Shown here: positions 42,490 to 50,450 of the stretch, in pieces
How positions within the stretch are numbered: the first letter of the stretch is position 1
Layout: every line of letters begins with the position of its first letter
Assembly: GCF_000723205.1 (NCBI RefSeq)
Contig: NZ_HG315671.1
Coordinates: forward strand, 4,164,351-4,228,350
From: Formosa agariphila KMM 3901
GTDB lineage: Bacteria; Bacteroidota; Bacteroidia; Flavobacteriales; Flavobacteriaceae
Direction of reading: 5' to 3'
DNA: 64,000 bases
The notes under the pieces: model-generated
Seen by the model: only the letters and a program-made list of their open reading frames with translations
Database searches by the model: none
Told to the model about the DNA's origin: nothing
Program-made: the position numbers and the translations under genes

Positions 42490-43895
42490 TAGGCCTCTAA
42501 TTTATCTTTTTTTAATTGATCTCTTAGTTGTTCTAATTCCGGACTTAAACCTACTTTATAAACATGCGGATTCGCAAAACGTTTGTGTTCTACTGGTAAT
42601 TTTGAAAGATTTTCTTCTGCAATTTTTATTAATTCTGAAAGCGGTTTTTTAGTTCGTACACGTTTTCCGTCTATCATAACATCATGTAATAATGGTCTAA
42701 CCGAAGTAAATTCTAGTGGCATTCGTTTATGTGTTTCAAACGGGTGAGCCATAGATTTTGGAGCGTCTAAATGATCTAAAGTAATGGCATCTGCAATAAA
42801 TAGCCCATCTTCATTCATGTAACGATAGACTTGTTTTTTTCCTGGAAAATTCATCTTTTTTAAATTTTCAGAAATCTTAATTCGAGGCGTATTATTAAAA
42901 CTACACAGTTTATAAACACCATCTAGTGCACCATTTTGTTTTCCAACTACTAAATTTGTTCCAACACCATAGATGTCAATTTGAGCATGTTGCTCTTTTA
43001 AACTTCTAATAACATGTTCGTCTAATTGATTAGATGCTGCTATTTTTACATAATCTAAACCTGCATCATCTAATTGCTTTCTTGCCGCTTTAGATAGGTA
43101 TGCTAAATCTCCGCTGTCTAGGCGAATTCCTAATAATTTTTCACCACGAGCTTCCATTTCTTTGGCTACAATTATAGCATTAGGCACTCCTCGTTTTAAA
43201 GTATCGTAAGTATCTACTAAAAGGACGCAGCTTACTGGTCTAGTCTCGGCAAAATCTCTAAAGGCTGTAAGTTCGTCGTCGTAACTTTGTATATAGGCAT
43301 GTGCCATAGTTCCAGAAACAGGGATATCGAATAATTTTCCTGCAAGTACATTCGATGTATAATCGAATCCACCAATATAAGCAGAACGCGACGCCTGAAG
43401 TCCTGCGAAGCCTTGTGCTCGTCTTAAACCAAATTCGGCTAGACTTTTATCTTTACCAGCAATAAATCGAATTCTACTGGCTTTAGTGGCAATTAACGAT
43501 TGGAAGTTTAAACTATTTAGAATAAATGTTTCAATAATCTGACATTCAATAATAGAGCCTGTAACCGTTAAAATTGGACTAAAAGGAAATATAACTTCAC
43601 CTTCGTCCATACTTTGAATATGACCGGTGAATTTGAATGTTTTTAAATAATTTATATAGTCTGAATCGAAATCTTGAGCTTCTAAATAGGCGATATCATC
43701 ATCAGAAAAAGCGATATTTTCTAACCAATCTAATACTTCTTCTAAACCACAGAATAAAACGTAACCACCATCGAAAGGTGTTTTTCTAAAAAAGTAATCG
43801 AAGGTCGCTGCGACTTCGTGTTTACCTTTTAAAAAATACGCTTGCCCCATGGCAAGTTGATATAAATCGGTATATAAAGCAGAATTTAAATTCAT
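42489..43895 (-). CDS. pncB: Nicotinate phosphoribosyltransferase
   Basis: A 468-residue enzyme making nicotinate mononucleotide from nicotinate and PRPP, the step after PncA. Motifs are TDLYQLAMGQAYF at the start, EFGLRRAQG (about 155-163), GTMAHAYIQSYDDE and LLGIRLDSGDL, all typical of NAPRTase. First gene of a pncB-pncA-rnpA-S41 run. Cytoplasmic, normal length. Confidence 0.95.
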   Translation of the reverse strand: MNLNSALYTDLYQLAMGQAYFLKGKHEVAATFDYFFRKTPFDGGYVLFCGLEEVLDWLENIAFSDDDIAYLEAQDFDSDYINYLKTFKFTGHIQSMDEGEVIFPFSPILTVTGSIIECQIIETFILNSLNFQSLIATKASRIRFIAGKDKSLAEFGLRRAQGFAGLQASRSAYIGGFDYTSNVLAGKLFDIPVSGTMAHAYIQSYDDELTAFRDFAETRPVSCVLLVDTYDTLKRGVPNAIIVAKEMEARGEKLLGIRLDSGDLAYLSKAARKQLDDAGLDYVKIAASNQLDEHVIRSLKEQHAQIDIYGVGTNLVVGKQNGALDGVYKLCSFNNTPRIKISENLKKMNFPGKKQVYRYMNEDGLFIADAITLDHLDAPKSMAHPFETHKRMPLEFTSVRPLLHDVMIDGKRVRTKKPLSELIKIAEENLSKLPVEHKRFANPHVYKVGLSPELEQLRDQLKKDKLEA

Positions 43896-43916
43896 GTTGA
43901 GATAATTTTATATAAA

Positions 43917-43957
43917 AATAACGCATGTTTTTTACAAAAGTAAGCACATGCGTTATT
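43917..43957 (-). terminator. Terminator after the M1 peptidase gene
   Basis: Perfect 12-base inverted repeat AATAACGCATGT / ACATGCGTTATT with a 17-base loop and five T on the minus strand. Confidence 0.75.
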
Positions 43958-43979
43958 AATTATTGAAAACTGAGTTTTA

Positions 43980-45848
43980 TTATTTAGAATAGACGTTATT
44001 ACTTTTGTCTATATCTGCCATTAATTCTTTAGGATCTATCGTAATATTTTTTATATCACTTTTAGATTTATTAATGGTAAAGGTATAAGTTGGATACGCC
44101 CAAGCCCAGTCTTTTACTTGAGTTCTAGTTGTTGTTGCAGGTTTTTCTCCACGCATCATTGTTAATGGAATATAGAATTGTTCTTTAGTTCCGTTAGCGT
44201 ACGTAACTTCAATATCTAATGGCATTGGCATTAATCCAATACGTTGTAAAGTGACATTCGTTGTGCTTCCAGATTCGTCTACAGATGCAATACCATAATC
44301 GATTGTATTTGTAGTTTGTGTCCAATCTGTTAAATACCAATCTAATTCTAAACCAGATACTTTTTCTGCAGAACGTATAACATCAATTGGTCTTGGATGT
44401 TTAAAAGAAAAATCTGTAAAGTACTTTTTAAGTGTTTTCTCTAAATTATCTTGTCCAATAACATAACCTAATTGTGCTAAAAACACTTCTCCTTTATTAT
44501 AGGCTGCAATGCTGTAAGCCATATTACAATCGTAACGATCTGAATGTGTAGATTGAGGTTGTTCTTTACCCGAATTTACTAAGTAATAATAACCACGATA
44601 TGCACCTTCTGAAGGATTTTCTTTATTTTCTTTCATGATAACATTCATGGCTTGATCGCTAATATAGCTTGTAAAACCTTCGTCCATCCACTCGTGTTTA
44701 GACTCGTTTGAAGCTAATAAAAACTGAAACCAAGTATGTGCTAACTCATGAGCGGTTACACCTACTAAACTTCCAAATTTACGTTCTCCAGTAATAAGTG
44801 TACACATGGCATACTCCATACCGCCATCTCCACCTTGAATAACAGAATATTGTTTGTATGGGTACTTCCCTATTTCTTTGCTAAAAAACTCCATTAACTC
44901 TACGGTTTTAGGTTGTAGATTTTTCCAGTTTTCTTTTATTTCAGGATTGTTTTTATAGAAAAAATGTAATAATGGTCCTTCAGGAACTTGCATGGTATCG
45001 TGAATATATTCAGGATCAGCTGCCCACGTAAAATCGTGAACATTAGGTGCAATAAAATGCCAAGATAACTTATCGCCTTCTGGAGTTTTTACGCTTCCAG
45101 TTTCGTAACCATGACCAATCTCGTTTGGATTTTGAAGATATCCAGTACCTCCAATAGTATAATTTTTATCGATGTTAATGGTTACATCGAAATCTCCCCA
45201 AACACCGTGAAATTCTCTTCCAATATAAGGATCTGCATGCCATCCTTCAAAATCGTATTCAGCTAATTTAGGGTACCATTGCGTCATTGATAATGCCACA
45301 CCTTCTTTACTATTTCTACCAGAACGACGGATTTGAAGCGGAATTTGTGCATCGTAATCCATATCGAAAGTTACTTTTTCTCCTGGTTGTATAGGGTTTT
45401 TTAATTTCACTTCTAAAATAGTTCCTTCAGTTTGGTAAGTAATAGGATTACCATTCTGTTTAAGTGAATTTATTTTTATGTATCCTGTTTCATTAGGTTT
45501 TAAAGTAGATATTCTACTCTTTCCATTTTCCATCATCCTACCATCTGGATCTTCAATACTTTGTAAACGGGCATCCATTTCGCTTCCTGGTTGAAATGCA
45601 TTAAGGAATAAATGATAATATACACTTGTTAACACGTCTGGTGAATTGTTAGTGTACACTAATTTCTGAACACCTTTATATTGATAGGTTTCTACATCCA
45701 TATCAATTGTCATTGTATAATCTACATGCTGTTGCCAATAAGTTGGATCTGTATTAGATTTTGAATTACTACTTAGTACAGCATCAGACGATTTACAAGA
45801 TGTAAAAACTAAAAGAAGCAGAAGTAGTGCTTTAAAAATATGTTTCAT
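43980..45848 (-). CDS. M1 family metallopeptidase lipoprotein
   Basis: A 622-residue exported aminopeptidase-like enzyme. A lipoprotein signal with lipobox FTSC puts the Cys at residue 18. An N-terminal beta-saddle domain (about 40-270) precedes the M1 catalytic domain with GGMEYAM replacing the usual GxMEN. The zinc motif HELAH is near 367-371, with the third ligand Glu in EWMDEGF. It probably removes N-terminal residues from peptides outside the cytoplasm. A hairpin separates it from the upstream S8 gene with no room for a separate promoter. Confidence 0.9.
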   Translation of the reverse strand: MKHIFKALLLLLLVFTSCKSSDAVLSSNSKSNTDPTYWQQHVDYTMTIDMDVETYQYKGVQKLVYTNNSPDVLTSVYYHLFLNAFQPGSEMDARLQSIEDPDGRMMENGKSRISTLKPNETGYIKINSLKQNGNPITYQTEGTILEVKLKNPIQPGEKVTFDMDYDAQIPLQIRRSGRNSKEGVALSMTQWYPKLAEYDFEGWHADPYIGREFHGVWGDFDVTINIDKNYTIGGTGYLQNPNEIGHGYETGSVKTPEGDKLSWHFIAPNVHDFTWAADPEYIHDTMQVPEGPLLHFFYKNNPEIKENWKNLQPKTVELMEFFSKEIGKYPYKQYSVIQGGDGGMEYAMCTLITGERKFGSLVGVTAHELAHTWFQFLLASNESKHEWMDEGFTSYISDQAMNVIMKENKENPSEGAYRGYYYLVNSGKEQPQSTHSDRYDCNMAYSIAAYNKGEVFLAQLGYVIGQDNLEKTLKKYFTDFSFKHPRPIDVIRSAEKVSGLELDWYLTDWTQTTNTIDYGIASVDESGSTTNVTLQRIGLMPMPLDIEVTYANGTKEQFYIPLTMMRGEKPATTTRTQVKDWAWAYPTYTFTINKSKSDIKNITIDPKELMADIDKSNNVYSK

Positions 45849-45866
45849 ATTGAAAAGTATTTAAAT

Positions 45867-45903
45867 AAAAAACCTCATCAAGTTTTAGTTGATGAGGTTT
45901 TTT
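45867..45903 (-). terminator. Hairpin between the S8 and M1 peptidase genes
   Basis: AAAAACCTCATCAA / TTGATGAGGTTTTT with a seven-base loop and a run of six T on the minus strand: a textbook terminator. It ends only 18 bases before the M1 start codon. Confidence 0.85.
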
Positions 45904-45917
45904 AAAAATGAATGTTT

Positions 45918-47534
45918 TTATTTTAATTTCGAAGCCATAATTAATGCATTATACGCATTAACCATTTTACCTGACTTAGATAAAGTGTCGAAAGGTTGCT
46001 CGTTGTTCGCATCTCCACCAACAATAACTTTAATTTTAATAGGTAAACCAGAATCTAAAATTACTTGCTTTACTTGTGCAGCAGATAATTTTGGAAATTG
46101 AGAACGTATTAAAGCAGCAACACCAGCTACAGCAGGAGATGCCATAGATGTTCCGCCCATAGTTTTATATTTATCGCTACCAGGTACTGTAGAATAAATT
46201 TGTGCTCCAGGAGCAAATACATCTACATTTATTTTACCATAGTTAGAGAATCCAGCAACCATTTCAGGTCCGTATTTAGGAGCTAAAGCACCTACTGAAA
46301 TGAAAGTATCGCTAATTTCTGGGCCATTATTAATGTTATCTGTTGGATAATGATGATCGTTTTTATCTAAATCGATGCCTTCGTTTCCTGCAGCCATAAC
46401 TAATACAACGTCGTTTTTAGCAGCGTATGCAATAGCATCTCTTACCCAGTCACTATGTGGTGAGTAGTACTTACCAAAACTTCCGTTAATAACTTTTGCT
46501 CCATTATCTACAGCGTAACGGATACCTAAAGCTACATCTTTATCGTATTCATCTCCATTAGAAACAACTCTTAAAGACATAATTTCTACATTGTTTGCTA
46601 CACCGTTAGCACCTAAACCATTGTTGCGTTCTGCAGCAATAATTCCTGTAACGTGTGTACCATGGCTTTCAGAATCTACAGTTGGTAATACATTTGCATT
46701 TCCGTAACCTGTATCGGTTAAATCGTTAATGTCATCACCTGTAGTTCTTCCTTTAAAGTCTTTGTTAAGGTTATAGTTTAAACGGTCTGAAATACTTTTA
46801 ACTCCGTTTTGTAAATCTTCTTTAGCAGCATTTACATCATCAAAACCAAGTCCTAAAATGTATTTAGCAATAGCAGTTGCTGTTGTTAACGCTTCATCGT
46901 CTCCGGTTACAATACCTTCAACATCAGCTAAATTATAATCTGTTTTATTAAGTTTAGCAGATATAATATCATCTGCACCTTTTAATTGTTGTAATAACTG
47001 ATCGTATTGCGTTTTGTAGTTTGTATACTTTCCGAATTCTTCTTCGTATTCTTTTTCGGCTCTAGCATAATCTGGGTTAGAGGTATCTCCACTAGCTAAT
47101 AAACGAACAAATTCTAATTGCTCTTCGTAAGCATCTCCTAAAAAGTTCCACCCATGAATATCATCTACATATCCGTTTTTATCATCATCAATTCCATTTC
47201 CAGGAATTTCTTTTTCATTAGTCCAAATTACACCGTCTAAATCTTCGTGTTCTATATCTATACCCGAATCAATAACAGCAACAATTACTTTTGTTCCTTT
47301 ATTATCTTTAATAATTTCAGTATAAGCTTTTTCTACACTCATACCAGGAATGGTATCTGAAATTAGGTCTAAATGACCCCAAGTTTGTTTTTGAGTTTCG
47401 TTTAAATCAGAAACTTTTAAAGGCGCAGTATCTATATTTTCTATAGGGGTAGAAATTATTTTTGCACCACCTCCACAACTTGTTAAAAGCGTTGCAGTTA
47501 AAGCAGTAAATAAAATAGGTTTAATAAAATTCAT
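45918..47534 (-). CDS. S8 family serine peptidase lipoprotein with long insertion
   Basis: A 538-residue exported subtilisin-like protease. Lipobox LTSC gives lipidated C20. The triad is D89 (AVIDSGID), H291 (SHGTHVTG) and S463 (GTSMASP), with oxyanion Asn N384 in AAGNEG. The D-to-H distance is 202 residues, against a few tens in classical subtilisins. The extra 150 or so residues (about 130-275) are helical and charged and could be a prodomain-like or substrate-gating insert. It follows the MBL-fold hydrolase by 14 bases. Confidence 0.92.
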   Translation of the reverse strand: MNFIKPILFTALTATLLTSCGGGAKIISTPIENIDTAPLKVSDLNETQKQTWGHLDLISDTIPGMSVEKAYTEIIKDNKGTKVIVAVIDSGIDIEHEDLDGVIWTNEKEIPGNGIDDDKNGYVDDIHGWNFLGDAYEEQLEFVRLLASGDTSNPDYARAEKEYEEEFGKYTNYKTQYDQLLQQLKGADDIISAKLNKTDYNLADVEGIVTGDDEALTTATAIAKYILGLGFDDVNAAKEDLQNGVKSISDRLNYNLNKDFKGRTTGDDINDLTDTGYGNANVLPTVDSESHGTHVTGIIAAERNNGLGANGVANNVEIMSLRVVSNGDEYDKDVALGIRYAVDNGAKVINGSFGKYYSPHSDWVRDAIAYAAKNDVVLVMAAGNEGIDLDKNDHHYPTDNINNGPEISDTFISVGALAPKYGPEMVAGFSNYGKINVDVFAPGAQIYSTVPGSDKYKTMGGTSMASPAVAGVAALIRSQFPKLSAAQVKQVILDSGLPIKIKVIVGGDANNEQPFDTLSKSGKMVNAYNALIMASKLK

Positions 47535-47548
47535 GTGTTACTATTATG

Positions 47549-48409
47549 TTAATTAAAAATATCATTACAGGTATAAGTATCTTTTAATCTTACACCTTTT
47601 TCGGTATGTTGTACGGTGATTATTTCGTTGTGAGCATCGTGCTCCAAAAATAGGTAATAATTATTATCGGCGGCTGTATTTAAAAACTTTTCTTTCTCAT
47701 CTAGTGTTATCAAGGGCCTTGTATCGTATCCTACCACATATGGTAATGGAATGTGGCCTGCCGTAGGTAATAAATCTGCCATAAATACTATGGTTTTATC
47801 CTTGTATTTAAGTTGCGGAATCATTTGTTTATCGGTGTGCCCGTCTACAAATAAAATATCGAAACCTAGCTCACTGTTTTCTAGAATGTCGGTTTTAGGA
47901 AGTCCAGTAAATTTTAATTGACCGCTTTCTTCCATTGGTATAATATTCTCTTTTAAAAACGATGCTTTTTCTCTTCTATTAGGCTGTGTGGCCCATAGCC
48001 AATGGTCTTTATTACTCCAAAAATGTGCATTTTTAAATGCAGGTTCGTAACCTGTTCTATCTTTATTCCATTGAATACTTCCGCCTGTGTGATCGAAATG
48101 CAAGTGCGTTAAAAACACATCGGTAATATCGTCGCGATGAAAACCATATTTTTTTAAAGAAGCATCTATGGAATGGTTTCCCCACAATGAATAATATCCA
48201 AAAAATTTATCAGACTGTTTATCGCCCATTCCAGTATCTATTAAAATAAGCCTATTACCATCCTCAATTAAGAGTGAACGCGCCGCAATATCGATTAAAT
48301 TATTAGCATCTGCTGGATTTGTTTTTTGCCAAATGGTTTTAGGTACAACGCCAAACATAGCACCTCCATCAAGCTTAAAATTTCCAGTTTCAATTGGATA
48401 TAAATTCAT
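47549..48409 (-). CDS. MBL-fold metallo-hydrolase (AHL-lactonase-like)
   Basis: A 286-residue metallo-beta-lactamase-fold hydrolase with the di-zinc motif THLHFDHTGG (HxHxDH, about residues 112-121) and a later His in the DGHTD segment. A conserved Asp lies in VFMADLLPT. No signal peptide, so cytoplasmic. The arrangement resembles N-acyl-homoserine-lactonase-type enzymes, but many relatives have other substrates. First gene of an MBL-S8-M1 hydrolase run. Confidence 0.82.
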   Translation of the reverse strand: MNLYPIETGNFKLDGGAMFGVVPKTIWQKTNPADANNLIDIAARSLLIEDGNRLILIDTGMGDKQSDKFFGYYSLWGNHSIDASLKKYGFHRDDITDVFLTHLHFDHTGGSIQWNKDRTGYEPAFKNAHFWSNKDHWLWATQPNRREKASFLKENIIPMEESGQLKFTGLPKTDILENSELGFDILFVDGHTDKQMIPQLKYKDKTIVFMADLLPTAGHIPLPYVVGYDTRPLITLDEKEKFLNTAADNNYYLFLEHDAHNEIITVQHTEKGVRLKDTYTCNDIFN

Positions 48410-48560
48410 GATTTTAAAATTTTACAACGTAAAGTTAAAAAGAGTGAACCTATTTTATAGAAATCTTAATTTTTATTGGGTCTTTTTTAACATAAAAGAA
48501 CTTACTAGCACCTGATATAAGCCAAAACTTTTATATATTCAACCATTGAAAAAATGATGC

Positions 48561-50396
48561 ATGTTAGAATTAGCTGGGATAATTATATTAGGAATATTAG
48601 CACAATGGGTGGCTTGGAAATTTAAAATTCCAGCCATTTTACCTTTAATACTTATTGGGTTATTGGTAGGACCAATAGCAGCCGAATTTTTATCTGAGGA
48701 TGGTTCGAAATGGATAGAACCCATTTGGAACGGAAGAGAAGGTTTATTTCCAGGCGAAAGTTTATTTTATTTCGTCTCGCTTGCCATTAGTATTATTTTA
48801 TTTGAAGGGGGATTAACTCTTAAATTAAGCGAAATTAAAAACGTCGCTCCTTCAATTACGAAACTAATTACTCTAGGGTCTGCTGTAACCTTTTTTGGAG
48901 CTGCAATTGCTGCACATTATACGTTTTATTTAAGTTGGGAAATTTCTTTTCTTTTTTCCGGTTTAATAATCGTTACAGGTCCAACTGTTATTACTCCTAT
49001 TTTAAGAAATATTCCGCTTCCAAAAGATGTCTCTGCTGTGTTAAAATGGGAAGGTATTTTAATTGATCCCATTGGAGCGTTAATTGCCGTATTGGTGTTC
49101 GAGTTTATTAGTGTAGATGCAGGTGGCGAATTTACCAAACGTGCGTTTATAGAGTTTGGTAAAATTGTGTTATTTGGTTTTACCTTCGGGTTTACTTTTG
49201 CTCATGCATTAAACACAATTATTAATAGAAATTGGATCCCTCATTATTTATTAAATGTATTTGCTTTAGCTTCGGTTTTAGGTGTGTTTGTATTGTCTGA
49301 TTCTTTTGCTCACGAGTCTGGACTTTTAGCCGTTGTGGTTATGGGAATGGTGCTTGGAAATTCTAAATCGCCATATTTAAAAGAATTACTGTATTTTAAA
49401 GAATCGCTTAGTGTATTATTAATTTCAATCTTGTTTATTTTACTAGCCGCCAATATTAATATGAGCGATTTATTGCTTATTTATAATTGGAATACAGCTG
49501 TGTTATTTGCAATAGTTGTTTTTGTTATTCGACCAATTGCTGTGTTTCTAAGCACTTATAAATCGTCTTTAAAATTGAATGAAAAACTATTTATTAGTTG
49601 GGTAGGCCCTCGTGGTATTGTTGCTGCAGGTATTGCTTCTTTATTTGGTTTAAAATTAGCTAAAAGTGGTGTTCCAGATGCCGAATATATTACACCTTTA
49701 GTGTTTATGATTGTATTAGGAACCGTACTATTAAATGCTACTACAGCGCGTTTATTTGCAAAATTTGTTGGTGTATTCTTGAAGAAATCTGAAGGTATAT
49801 TAATTGTTGGGGCTTCAAAATTATCACGTTTAATTGGTCATTATTTAGAAGAAAATGGTCGACATGTCGTTTTAATTGATAGTAACTTAGTCAATATTAA
49901 AAAGAGTGAAGAACTAGGCTTAGAAGCTATTAATACAAATATTTATTCTGATACTTTAATGGATAATATAGAACTGAATGATGTGGGATATTTAATGGCA
50001 TTAACAGCAAGTGCAGATATTAATAAATATGCTATTGAAAAGTTTGGAAGTCAGTTTGGAGAAAATGGATCTTTTAGATTATTAACTGCCGATGAAATGA
50101 GTAACGCAGATCTTATTCCAAGAGAAGGTTTATTTGCTCAGAGCGATGATTTTAATTCTTTAAGTGAAGTGGCACGTAAATATCCTTCGGTTAACGAAAT
50201 AGAAATACACGATAATAAACAGTTAATGGACTTGTTGAAAATTAGCGATGCCGATGAAGATATTATTCCTATTTTCATTAAAAATAACAAAGGCGTTCTA
50301 GATATTATATCGGCAACAAATAAAGATAAACACAATATCGTACCAGGAAACAAACTGGTATATATTGGTAAACCCTTCGATGTTAAAAAGGTGTAA
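48561..50396 (+). CDS. Na+/H+ antiporter (CPA1/NhaP type) with RCK/TrkA-N domain
   Basis: A 611-residue inner-membrane exchanger. The first 400 residues hold about 12 membrane helices of the Na_H_Exchanger family, with LFEGGLTLKL, VTGPTVITP and the WVGPRGIVAAG motif. A cytoplasmic Rossmann-like TrkA-N domain begins near 413 (LIVGASKLSRLIG, with Asp in VVLIDSN), and a TrkA-C-like tail follows. The nucleotide-binding part suggests ligand gating. Stands alone; the ATG at 48561 begins directly with the first membrane helix. Confidence 0.9.
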   Translation: MLELAGIIILGILAQWVAWKFKIPAILPLILIGLLVGPIAAEFLSEDGSKWIEPIWNGREGLFPGESLFYFVSLAISIILFEGGLTLKLSEIKNVAPSITKLITLGSAVTFFGAAIAAHYTFYLSWEISFLFSGLIIVTGPTVITPILRNIPLPKDVSAVLKWEGILIDPIGALIAVLVFEFISVDAGGEFTKRAFIEFGKIVLFGFTFGFTFAHALNTIINRNWIPHYLLNVFALASVLGVFVLSDSFAHESGLLAVVVMGMVLGNSKSPYLKELLYFKESLSVLLISILFILLAANINMSDLLLIYNWNTAVLFAIVVFVIRPIAVFLSTYKSSLKLNEKLFISWVGPRGIVAAGIASLFGLKLAKSGVPDAEYITPLVFMIVLGTVLLNATTARLFAKFVGVFLKKSEGILIVGASKLSRLIGHYLEENGRHVVLIDSNLVNIKKSEELGLEAINTNIYSDTLMDNIELNDVGYLMALTASADINKYAIEKFGSQFGENGSFRLLTADEMSNADLIPREGLFAQSDDFNSLSEVARKYPSVNEIEIHDNKQLMDLLKISDADEDIIPIFIKNNKGVLDIISATNKDKHNIVPGNKLVYIGKPFDVKKV

Positions 50397-50450
50397 CTAT
50401 TTTTTATTCTAGACACTTCTGGCTTTAATTATATTTTAAAGGATATAACC

